DNA of 39,524 nucleotides from a virus. The stretch lies in the IMG/VR virus record IMGVR_UViG_3300023296_001261, positions 1 through 39,524 of that record; one strand, 5' to 3'. The notes under the pieces are model-generated. The model did no database searches. It had not been told where the DNA came from and saw only the letters and a list, made by a program, of their open reading frames with translations. The position numbers and the translations under genes were made by a program. Of this stretch, positions 26,376 through 33,684 are shown in pieces; position 1 is the first letter of the stretch; the number at the start of each line of letters is the position of its first letter.

Positions 26376-28963
26376 ATTACGAAAAATTAGGTAAAAATAT
26401 AGTTGAGCAGCTGCTCATGGAAAACTTTACGGATAAGGTATCTTTATACCCTGGTGCGTTTAAACCCCCACATAAAGGACACGTCCAAATAGCATTGGAT
26501 TCCTTTGATTCTGATACATCTAAACTAATACTATTTGTTTCTTCAAAGTCAAGAGAAGATGTTGAAGTAGAAGAATCAATAAAAGCCTGGGAACTATATA
26601 AACAAAACACCCCAGGTTTAGAAAACATGGAAATTATTTCCACCCCCACCCCTGTTACAGCGGTATATGATTACGCTAAAGACAATCCTACACACAATAT
26701 AAAAGCAGTATTCGGTAAGGGTGAAGGAGATCGTTTTAAATCTCTATCCAATAAAGAAAAATACCCAAATGTTGAAATATTCAACGCGGGAACAGTGGGT
26801 GAACTCTCAGCAACTGATTTACGTAAAGCCATACGAGATAAAGATAAAGAAGCAATAGCTACATTTTTACCTAGTGGTGTAAACATAGACAGTTTCTTGT
26901 CTATATTTCAAATACAAGAAAAAATAAACGAGATAGGAGATTTATCTCAAAAACCCTACGATTGGAAAGCTGAATTTGATAAAAGCGATGAAGAAAATGA
27001 CGTATATTCTTTTATCACAGACAGTGGTACTAAATATGAGGTTAATCTCTACAATTCCGTAGGAACTCGTTCTGTTTGGGATCTTGAATTTTTAGCCCAA
27101 CATGGTATTAGGGGTATGTCTTCAAAACAATTAACTGGAGGAAACGAACCACTTAAAATAATGTCTACTGTAGTTGATATAGTAAAATCTTTTATAGAAT
27201 ATAAGGGTGATGTTGATAGTATACTATATTCTCCTACCAAAGGAAAAACAGGGGAAGAAGATGCTAAAGATAATACTAGAGCAAAATTATACAAAATAAT
27301 TATCCAGAAAAATTTTCCAAAAGCTAAAATAAGTGGAACAGATGATATTAAAGTAGACGTATCAGCTTATAAAGGCGAAGATATGTTCGAAACCATAGTT
27401 GGAGATGAAATACACTGCGACAACTGCGATTGGCATTGGAAAATAAAAGAGGGTGGAGACGATTTATATACTTGCCATAAATGTTGGCACGATAATACAC
27501 CTATAACTGAAGAAACTCTATTTGAAGAAGAAGATAGATTAATGGTTGAGGTAGTTAACCCTGACGGTGAAAGGTTTAAATATGAAGAATCAAATATAAA
27601 AGGTCTTTATACTTATAAAGATTCAAAAGACAATTTATACTTTGCTAGGATAACTTATTCTCCCTCTTCCCCTCCTAGATTTGAATTTAAAGTAGGATGG
27701 TTTGAGGATAATAATATCTCTAAACCCAAATATGAACCCTACTTACCCTCAAATGTAACAGGGATGGATAATCTACAACGTAGAAATACTGTAGCTAAAA
27801 TATATAGAGATGAAATATTACCTTTCTTTAAAAAGAATCAAAACATAGCTAAACAACTAGATATTAACCCTTTATCAAATTCAAGATATATCTTTTCTCA
27901 AAGATTAGTGCAAAACCACACTCCTGAAAATTATAATATAGATTTAAGGGATGGAAAGATTATAGTTACTGTAAAAACTAACGAAAATAGCTATCTACAA
28001 GAAGCACGATACAACAAATTCCTAAAGGAAAGTAATATACTAAACCTAGATATCCCTAAATTTAACTATAAAAAAACACTAACTGAAAGTTTGTGGAATA
28101 CTATAAATGAAATTTCTTTATCCAAAGATAATGCTGTAGAAATAAATGGAGATTTAACTGGGGGGTATTTTAAAGTGGGGAATATAACTTATACTTATAG
28201 TATTAAAAATATTCCAAACCCCTATAGAGATTTAGGATTATTTTATAATATTCAATTCACCCCTGAAGAAAACACTACATCCATTCCTCAAGGCGGAAAA
28301 GAAAATTATATTAAAATATTATCTACTATGTATAAAATTATAACAGATTTTATAGAAAAAGAAAAACCTGAATACATAGGAATATCATCATTAAATAATG
28401 ATGAAAGCAAAAACTACCACAAAATATATGCTAATTTAACAGATAATAGATTTAACAACATACCAGGATATTTTAGAAAAGATGTTAGCCTTGAATTTAA
28501 TACTCCTGAAGGTAAAGGAAGATTTATTGTTTTAAAGCGTAAAAAGGGGTTGAATGAAAACAAATATCTACAAGAAGCACGATACAACAAATTTCTAAAA
28601 GAAAGTTGGGAACCAAACAAAGCACGCGTCATAAATCAATTTATGGATTATTGTTCAGACTATTTGTCTATCGATAAACCTACCATTAAATTAATAAATG
28701 CACCCGAATACACACAACAATACCATTCATTTGGTGGTTATATGCCTTCAGAACAAAAAATAATGGTTGTTGTCCATAATAGAAACATGGCGGATATTTT
28801 ACGTACATTAGCACACGAAATGGTTCACCATATGCAAAATCAAGACGATAGGTTAGATCCAAAATCGGGCGAAGATGGCTCACCAGAAGAAAACGAAGCA
28901 AATTCACTCGCTGGTGTTATAATGAGACAATTTGGACGAAATAATCCACACATATATGAATAG
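26372..28963 (+). CDS. Multidomain polyprotein-like enzyme: nucleotidyltransferase, zinc ribbon, metallopeptidase
   Basis: This is an 863-residue protein. Domain order: leader with I10-V-E12 and L15-M-E17; nucleotidyltransferase (about 22-180) with G-A-F-K-P-P-H34-K-G-H37 (HIGH-type) and S-A-T-D-L-R at 146-151; an alpha/beta domain (about 195-345); zinc ribbon C349-x2-C352/C368-x2-C371; sites I-T-E and L-F-E at 378-385; a second alpha/beta domain (about 388-535); linker Y-L-Q-E-A-R-Y-N-K-F-L-K-E-S at 541-554; a third alpha/beta domain (about 570-725); the same linker at 732-745; and a zincin domain with H815-E-M-V-H819 and likely third ligand E842. The three alpha/beta domains look related. 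Each junction carries an L/I-x-E site, suggesting head-protease processing. Confidence 0.7.
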   Translation: MNYEKLGKNIVEQLLMENFTDKVSLYPGAFKPPHKGHVQIALDSFDSDTSKLILFVSSKSREDVEVEESIKAWELYKQNTPGLENMEIISTPTPVTAVYDYAKDNPTHNIKAVFGKGEGDRFKSLSNKEKYPNVEIFNAGTVGELSATDLRKAIRDKDKEAIATFLPSGVNIDSFLSIFQIQEKINEIGDLSQKPYDWKAEFDKSDEENDVYSFITDSGTKYEVNLYNSVGTRSVWDLEFLAQHGIRGMSSKQLTGGNEPLKIMSTVVDIVKSFIEYKGDVDSILYSPTKGKTGEEDAKDNTRAKLYKIIIQKNFPKAKISGTDDIKVDVSAYKGEDMFETIVGDEIHCDNCDWHWKIKEGGDDLYTCHKCWHDNTPITEETLFEEEDRLMVEVVNPDGERFKYEESNIKGLYTYKDSKDNLYFARITYSPSSPPRFEFKVGWFEDNNISKPKYEPYLPSNVTGMDNLQRRNTVAKIYRDEILPFFKKNQNIAKQLDINPLSNSRYIFSQRLVQNHTPENYNIDLRDGKIIVTVKTNENSYLQEARYNKFLKESNILNLDIPKFNYKKTLTESLWNTINEISLSKDNAVEINGDLTGGYFKVGNITYTYSIKNIPNPYRDLGLFYNIQFTPEENTTSIPQGGKENYIKILSTMYKIITDFIEKEKPEYIGISSLNNDESKNYHKIYANLTDNRFNNIPGYFRKDVSLEFNTPEGKGRFIVLKRKKGLNENKYLQEARYNKFLKESWEPNKARVINQFMDYCSDYLSIDKPTIKLINAPEYTQQYHSFGGYMPSEQKIMVVVHNRNMADILRTLAHEMVHHMQNQDDRLDPKSGEDGSPEENEANSLAGVIMRQFGRNNPHIYE
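27992..28033 (+). repeat. 42-bp direct repeat, copy 1 (polyprotein linker)
   Basis: Encodes Y-L-Q-E-A-R-Y-N-K-F-L-K-E-S at residues 541-554. It matches copy 2 at 40 of 42 positions, with a spacing of 573 bases start to start. Both differences are silent, so the peptide is identical. Confidence 0.9.
28565..28606 (+). repeat. 42-bp direct repeat, copy 2 (polyprotein linker)
   Basis: Encodes the same 14 residues at 732-745, just before the metallopeptidase domain. The preceding residues N-E-N are also shared with copy 1. The period is a whole number of codons (191), so gain or loss of the unit keeps the frame. Confidence 0.9.
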
Positions 28964-29507
28964 AATAAAGGGGAGTTTGATGGATTTACTAAAAGAAGAT
29001 ATCGCAAAAGCGTATGACGTTTATGTTGATATGGATGGGGTTTTAACGGATTTTGAAAGACGTTTTGAACAATTCGCGGGCGTAACACCTGAAGAATTTA
29101 TAGCTCAAAAAACAATCGAAGTAGGTAAACCAAAAGCAGACGAACAATTTTGGGATTTAGTAGATAAACAAATCGGTGTTCGCTATTGGGCAGGAATGCC
29201 TTGGATGCCTGATGGAGAAAAGCTATACAAGCATATCAAAAAATATAAACCTACAATCTTAACATCACCATCCAGGGACGAATCGTCTCGTATAGGAAAA
29301 GGTGTATGGATTAAAAGAAACATGCCTAATACTCCATATAAATTTGGATACAAGGCATCTGGTAAAGCGAAATATGCTACACCAAGTTCAATATTAATAG
29401 ACGATAGAGAAGATAACATTAATGCTTGGAAAGCGGCAGGTGGTATTGGTATACTATTCAAATCAACAGAACAAGTTATAAACGAGTTATCTAAATTAGG
29501 TTTATGA
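28956..29507 (+). CDS. HAD-type phosphatase/5'(3')-nucleotidase-like, with L/I-x-E leader
   Basis: With the ATG at 28956 the protein has 183 residues and begins M-N-R-I-K-G-S-L-M-D-L-L-K-E. An alternative ATG at 28980 has AAGGGGAG just upstream and would give 175 residues, still containing L-L-K-E. The HAD motif I is V-Y-V-D25-M-D27-G-V-L-T-D-F. A later T-S-P-S segment with downstream lysines and I-D-D-R-E-D (motif IV) complete the set. This form is seen in 5'(3')-deoxyribonucleotidases and related HAD phosphatases. It overlaps the end of the polyprotein gene. It probably dephosphorylates a small substrate such as a nucleotide. Confidence 0.7.
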   Translation: MNRIKGSLMDLLKEDIAKAYDVYVDMDGVLTDFERRFEQFAGVTPEEFIAQKTIEVGKPKADEQFWDLVDKQIGVRYWAGMPWMPDGEKLYKHIKKYKPTILTSPSRDESSRIGKGVWIKRNMPNTPYKFGYKASGKAKYATPSSILIDDREDNINAWKAAGGIGILFKSTEQVINELSKLGL

Positions 29508-30079
29508 GCGAAACGCAATTAAATAGAGAATTTGAGGAAAGAGATATCCAACGAATGCGAAATATTGTCTCAGGTAACACTGCAGATAGTACACGTATAC
29601 AAACGGGGTATGAAAAAAAATCCCAAAAACATATAGAGGGTGACGTTTGGGAAGAAAATGGTAAGCGATGGACAATAAAAGGTGGTCTTAAACAAACCGT
29701 TACCAAACATGACAAAATACGTGAGCTAGTTACAATGCCACTATCGTGCCCATCATGTAGTAAAGCACTCAAACCCACCTCTTTAAACAAAAAAATGTGG
29801 TCGTACCATAAAATGTGTTCCGATTGCGTTATCGATATGGAAACAAAAATGCGTATAAATGGGACATACGAGGAATACGCTAAAAATATAATGAACCAGA
29901 ATAAAAATTCATTTCTTACAGACTACGAACAAGCCGTAGAAGAATATGCAAAGTCAACAGACGATTCGTTTGTATCAGAGGCTGGAGATATAGAAAACTG
30001 GAGCAAAAGTAAAGTATCACCCGAAATGCTTAAAATGTTGAAAGACAACATTAAACAATTAAAGGAAACGGAGTTATAG
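29504..30079 (+). CDS. Conserved phage zinc-finger protein, function unknown
   Basis: This 191-residue protein overlaps the HAD gene by four bases (ATGA). The N-terminal region has R-N-I-V-S-G-N-T and G-D-V-W-E-E-N-G-K-R-W-T-I-K-G-G, which I recognise as recurring in marine T4-like phages. A zinc-binding pair, C82-P-S-C85 and C105-S-D-C108, follows, then a helical acidic tail. It lacks the L/I-x-E leader of its neighbours, so it may act in the infected cell rather than travel in the head. Zinc knuckles suggest nucleic-acid or protein binding; no catalytic motif is seen. Confidence 0.65.
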   Translation: MSETQLNREFEERDIQRMRNIVSGNTADSTRIQTGYEKKSQKHIEGDVWEENGKRWTIKGGLKQTVTKHDKIRELVTMPLSCPSCSKALKPTSLNKKMWSYHKMCSDCVIDMETKMRINGTYEEYAKNIMNQNKNSFLTDYEQAVEEYAKSTDDSFVSEAGDIENWSKSKVSPEMLKMLKDNIKQLKETEL

Positions 30080-30087
30080 TATCCTTA

Positions 30088-30095
30088 TATATTTA
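30088..30095 (+). promoter_or_regulatory. Late promoter element TATATTTA
   Basis: An exact TATATTTA in a 37-base gap, 21 bases before the ATG at 30117, at the head of the second run of leader-peptide genes. Confidence 0.6.
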
Positions 30096-30116
30096 TTACA
30101 GTAAAACAATACATTC

Positions 30117-30764
30117 ATGAAACGTACTGAACTTAAAAACTTAATCAAAGAAAACATATCTGATTGGCTAGCTGAAAGAATAGCTCAAGAAGAAGCAAAC
30201 AGTGGAGATATGGCTTACACTGAAAAAGCTCCATTAAAAGAAGCAGAATCTACAATCGAAGATCAAATCGGTGAATTTTTTGTAGTTGAAAAAGCTACTA
30301 AAAATGATGAAAAAGCAGAAGATCTTTACTTTAGCGGAGATATATTTTACCTTGTTCAACAAATGAAGGGTGGTTTAGAAAAAAGTGGAATTCATGGTAT
30401 CTACAAAACCGAAGGTAAAGCAAAAACTACAGCATCCAAATTACTTAAAGAGAGAGATGCTCAAGTAAAAGAAACCTACAAAAAAGGTGTAGACAAGCTA
30501 AAAACACTCGAAAGCTCACTTGACGAAATTAAAGGCGAGATTGAAAAAAATATGGCCGAAGCTACATCTAACCCAACAATGCGTGAAACGCTACAAGCCA
30601 AATCAAATGGCATGCTTGAAAAACTTACTCAAGTAGAAGCTATGATTGAAAGGTTAAAAGGTGGTCTTGAAAAAGAAGGCTTACGTTTAGAGAAGAAAAA
30701 ACCTTCTAAAGACAAAAAAGACGACAAGAAAGACGATAAAAAGGACGAAAAAGAAGACAAATAA
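30117..30764 (+). CDS. Predicted internal head protein: coiled coil with lysine/aspartate-rich tail
   Basis: This 215-residue protein has a leader M-K-R-T-E-L-K-N-L-I-K-E with I-K-E at 10-12, and a further site P-L-K-E-A near residues 39-43. The centre (about 45-110) is a compact domain. Residues about 115-185 form a long charged coiled coil, and the last ~20 residues are almost only K, D and E. Basic/acidic tails of this kind suit a protein packed with DNA. Head localisation is inferred from the leader only. The next gene starts three bases after the stop. Confidence 0.6.
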   Translation: MKRTELKNLIKENISDWLAERIAQEEANSGDMAYTEKAPLKEAESTIEDQIGEFFVVEKATKNDEKAEDLYFSGDIFYLVQQMKGGLEKSGIHGIYKTEGKAKTTASKLLKERDAQVKETYKKGVDKLKTLESSLDEIKGEIEKNMAEATSNPTMRETLQAKSNGMLEKLTQVEAMIERLKGGLEKEGLRLEKKKPSKDKKDDKKDDKKDEKEDK

Positions 30765-30767
30765 TTA

Positions 30768-31562
30768 ATGGATCAACTAAAACTCAGATATTTAATCCGA
30801 GAGGCTATAGAAAAAGTTGCTAGCGTTACAAGTAAGTTTTCCATAGGAGATAAAGTTACCACGAAAGACGGTGACATGGCCAAAGTAACTATGGCTGAAC
30901 ATCCATTCTACACTGTAGAACTCGAATCCACAGGCACAACAAAATCATTTAGTTTTAAAGAACTAGCCCCTTACAAGGAAAAAGAAATAGCAAAAACATC
31001 TGAAGGCATTACACTAAATGAAGGTGTAGTGGCTTCTGCTGGTTTAGAGTTCCATGCCCAAAACAAAATCAACCTATCCGAATGTGTATATCGTATAGGC
31101 TCAACATCATATGTTCAGTTCTTTGCTGAAGCACGCGAGTTATTCAACGAGGGTGCTATACAGGTAAACGCGGGAGACAGGCATTTACTACGCGAAACAG
31201 ATATAGGCGAGTATGGTGTGTATAACGACAATAAAGTGCCGTTAGACATTCCATTTTTAAATGAAGGTGAAATAGAAGAAGCCGAATTTAAAGGTAAAGA
31301 AGTCCCAATTGGTAAACCAAAACGTGGAGGTTCAAAAGCATACTATGTTTACGTTAAAGACGGAGACAAAGTTAAGAAAGTATCATTCGGTTCTGGTGGC
31401 TTAAGAGCAAAAATAAATAATAAAGATGCACGTAGCGCTTTTGCAGCACGTCATAACTGTAAAAATAAAAAAGACAGAACCACAGCTGGTTACTGGTCTT
31501 GTAATTTACCACGTTATGCTAAAGCATTAGGTTTAGGTGCTAACAAAAACACATTTTGGTAG
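30768..31562 (+). CDS. Three-domain predicted internal head protein with L-N-E junctions
   Basis: This is a 264-residue protein. The leader is M-D-Q-L-K-L-R-Y-L-I-R-E. Domain 1 (about 20-75) begins K-F-S-I-G-D-K-V-T, an SH3/KOW-like small barrel related to one in the protein at 33685. A site T-L-N-E-G lies near residue 84. Domain 2 (about 86-160) follows, then F-L-N-E-G near 165, then a C-terminal domain with R-G-G-S-K-A-Y-Y-V-Y-V, F-A-A-R-H-N-C and G-Y-W-S-C-N-L-P-R-Y. That last domain recurs in phages of marine bacteria; its two cysteines and histidine may bind metal. Both L-N-E sites fall at domain edges. Confidence 0.6.
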   Translation: MDQLKLRYLIREAIEKVASVTSKFSIGDKVTTKDGDMAKVTMAEHPFYTVELESTGTTKSFSFKELAPYKEKEIAKTSEGITLNEGVVASAGLEFHAQNKINLSECVYRIGSTSYVQFFAEARELFNEGAIQVNAGDRHLLRETDIGEYGVYNDNKVPLDIPFLNEGEIEEAEFKGKEVPIGKPKRGGSKAYYVYVKDGDKVKKVSFGSGGLRAKINNKDARSAFAARHNCKNKKDRTTAGYWSCNLPRYAKALGLGANKNTFW

Positions 31563-31563
31563 T

Positions 31564-32019
31564 ATGAAAAATTTTGATTTAAGAAAATATTTAGCTGAAG
31601 GTCGCTTATTAACAGAAGGAGATTTTGGTGTTAATTTAGAAACACCCGAAAAGGCAGCTAGCTTTAAAGATTACCTATCCCAAAAGGGCATACCAGCTGA
31701 AGTTGATGGTATTTTTGTAGAATTTGATGAAAGTATTTCAATTGATGATATGCGAAAAGTAAGTGTTTTAGCCGATAAATTTTTGGGCACATCACAAGAT
31801 TCTTCACCATTTAAATATAAAAAACCAAGTGATACTATAACGCTAGCCGTAGATAAGGCATATTACGATGACGATAAAGGTGAGTTTACTCTAACACCTA
31901 CAGATGTTGTAGTAACATCAGATAATTTTGAAGATATTATATTTGATGAAGTAGGAGATGAAGGGGTAGATTTTACAAATTATGTTCGTACATATCCTAA
32001 AATCTTTAAAAGAGTTTAA
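31564..32019 (+). CDS. Small leader-peptide protein, predicted head-packaged
   Basis: The ATG at 31564 is preferred over the one at 31537, which lies inside the previous gene. It gives 151 residues beginning M-K-N-F-D-L-R-K-Y-L-A-E-G-R-L-L-T-E. Two sites follow each other: Y-L-A-E and L-L-T-E. This is the closest match in the window to T4 capsid-targeting peptides, and it is very similar to the leader at 36683. The rest is a small acidic alpha/beta domain with no recognised motif. It starts two bases after the previous stop. Confidence 0.65.
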   Translation: MKNFDLRKYLAEGRLLTEGDFGVNLETPEKAASFKDYLSQKGIPAEVDGIFVEFDESISIDDMRKVSVLADKFLGTSQDSSPFKYKKPSDTITLAVDKAYYDDDKGEFTLTPTDVVVTSDNFEDIIFDEVGDEGVDFTNYVRTYPKIFKRV

Positions 32020-32020
32020 A

Positions 32021-32281
32021 ATGGCAACATATAGAGATTACGACTATCTTGGATACCACGTTAGACATTTCCCACACGATACAGAAAGTGTCGAGTTAGT
32101 TTGGCACCGAGATAGGAAAGATCGCTATATAACACCAATAGGAGACACAAATTGGCAAATACAATTCGACAATGAGTTGCCTAAGCCAATAAACGATTGT
32201 ATCTTTATAAAAGAAGGAAGATACCATAGAATAATCAAAGGCGAAGGTTGCCTTAAAATATTAATCAATGAACAAAATTAG
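32021..32281 (+). CDS. Small protein of unknown function
   Basis: The ATG at 32021, one base after the previous stop, is preferred over 31982, which lies within the preceding gene. It gives 86 residues. The composition is polar and aromatic (Y-R-D-Y-D-Y-L-G-Y-H-V-R-H-F, W-H-R-D-R-K-D-R-Y). No leader peptide, membrane segment or known motif is seen. It overlaps the next gene by 14 bases, so it belongs to the same operon. Function unknown. Confidence 0.55.
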   Translation: MATYRDYDYLGYHVRHFPHDTESVELVWHRDRKDRYITPIGDTNWQIQFDNELPKPINDCIFIKEGRYHRIIKGEGCLKILINEQN

Positions 32282-33008
32282 AATCGTCGAAAACAAACCA
32301 ACCATAAAGGAAGCAACTACTTCATCATTATCAATGGAGCAAGTTGAAGCTATATATAAAATACTAGCTGAAGAGTTTGGTGAAGAACATATAAAAGATA
32401 TGTTTACTTTAGGTGATTTATCTTTATACAATCTGCTTGTTAAAGGTGGTGTAGCAGGTATACAAGAAAACATAAACGGAGAATCATATACAGTAGCAGG
32501 TAAATCCGTAACTTTAAATAAAGGTCAAAAATCGGATGGAACCGACTGGACTGTTACTTTCCAAAACGGTAAAAAAACATCATTATCTGATGTATTATCT
32601 TTAATCAACCCTTTTCCAAAAGGGATTACAAAGGAAAGTATAGACGAACAGCCAGATGTGCTAAACAAAATAGCAGACATGATGGATCGCAAGTATCCAC
32701 ACCTAAAATTTGACATTAGAGGAGACTTAGATCGTATAGATGTTCGTGGTAGTCAAAGTGATTTAATGAACTTTGGAGATGCATTAAGTGGACAAAAAAT
32801 ATTCGATTACGAAATATTCCACATAGAAGATGACGATAGAGGAGAAATTGTTCGAATTATTAAGTCAAGTAGAATAAACGAAGAAAAACCTGGACTTTGG
32901 GCAAATATACGTGCCAAACAAGCTAGAGGAGAAAAACCTGCTCGTAAAGGAAGCAAAGCCTACAAAATAGCTAAAGCAGCAGGAGACGAAATAAATAAAG
33001 AAAAATAA
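32268..33008 (+). CDS. Leader-peptide protein with basic G-L-W-A-N-I tail
   Basis: This 246-residue protein has N-terminal sites I-V-E-N (residues 6-9) and T-I-K-E-A (12-16). The middle has a small beta domain (about 68-105) and an alpha/beta domain (about 120-200). The C-terminus, K-P-G-L-W-A-N-I-R-A-K-Q-A-R-G-E-K-P-A-R-K-G-S-K, is strongly basic. This G-L-W-x-N-I-x-x-K-x-x-R-G tail recurs in marine phage proteins and probably contacts nucleic acid. A head-internal, DNA-contacting role is plausible but unproven. It ends one base before the lipoprotein gene. Confidence 0.6.
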   Translation: MNKIRIVENKPTIKEATTSSLSMEQVEAIYKILAEEFGEEHIKDMFTLGDLSLYNLLVKGGVAGIQENINGESYTVAGKSVTLNKGQKSDGTDWTVTFQNGKKTSLSDVLSLINPFPKGITKESIDEQPDVLNKIADMMDRKYPHLKFDIRGDLDRIDVRGSQSDLMNFGDALSGQKIFDYEIFHIEDDDRGEIVRIIKSSRINEEKPGLWANIRAKQARGEKPARKGSKAYKIAKAAGDEINKEK

Positions 33009-33009
33009 T

Positions 33010-33660
33010 ATGAAAAAACTATTACTAGTATTAGCAGTCTTATTTACATCCTGTAATTCATTACAGTTTAAACTATCAACATTCAACCCTGTGGCTACCC
33101 AGTCGCATTTTAGGGGCTTCACACAACCTCAAATACTGCTCCAAAACACAGATTTATTCAGCATAAACGCACCTTTAACAAATGGATGGTTCACAAACAA
33201 TAATTACGGGAACAGTTGGCAATACTTTGAGTTACTCCAATACAACAACTACACATGGAACCCTAATCAGTTCTGGAGATACCCAGCCAATAGATGGGCA
33301 TTTATCGACTTCGCTTACAATATCCCTAGGCGTAATCGTGTTGTATATAATACACGTATTAGACCGAAAGTACAGCCGGTTCCTAGGATTAGAAACCCTA
33401 GACCAAGAACAAGAGTAACTAATCTAGACAGAGATGTTAGAAGGTTAAGAACAAGAGGCATAAATGTAAATGTTATACAAAACGTTACTGAAGGAAGAAG
33501 AATAAGAAACAACACTCCCATACGTACTAGATCTATCCCTACTCGTACTCGTATACAAAATATACCACGCCCTACTCAAACACGACCTGTACAAACACGT
33601 CCTGCTAAAGTAAAACCTGTCGTTAATTCAAGGAGAGGCAAAAGTAACAAAAAACAATAA
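33010..33660 (+). CDS. Arginine-rich phage-encoded lipoprotein
   Basis: This 216-residue protein has an N-terminus M-K-K-L-L-L-V-L-A-V-L-F-T-S-C15, a lipoprotein signal peptide with a Bacteroidetes-type lipobox ending S-C. Residues about 30-105 are rich in N, Y, W and F. From about 106 the protein is dominated by Arg and Pro, with many R-T-R or R-P-R units, and has no acidic balance. After lipidation it would sit in an outer-membrane or inner-membrane leaflet. Possible roles are superinfection exclusion or envelope modification; neither is shown. A 78-codon frame inside it (33182-33418) is taken as a shadow. Confidence 0.65.
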   Translation: MKKLLLVLAVLFTSCNSLQFKLSTFNPVATQSHFRGFTQPQILLQNTDLFSINAPLTNGWFTNNNYGNSWQYFELLQYNNYTWNPNQFWRYPANRWAFIDFAYNIPRRNRVVYNTRIRPKVQPVPRIRNPRPRTRVTNLDRDVRRLRTRGINVNVIQNVTEGRRIRNNTPIRTRSIPTRTRIQNIPRPTQTRPVQTRPAKVKPVVNSRRGKSNKKQ

Positions 33661-33666
33661 TATTTA
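33659..33666 (+). promoter_or_regulatory. Late promoter element AATATTTA
   Basis: A one-mismatch version of TATATTTA that begins in the stop codon of the lipoprotein gene, 18 bases before the ATG at 33685. Confidence 0.5.
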
Positions 33667-33684
33667 TATTAAAATATATCCCAA

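Noticed and set aside
33182-33418. A 78-codon frame inside the lipoprotein gene on the same strand.
   Set aside because: It is fully nested in a gene with a clear signal peptide, has no promoter of its own, and its Thr/Ser/Leu-rich product shows no motif; it is a frame shadow.
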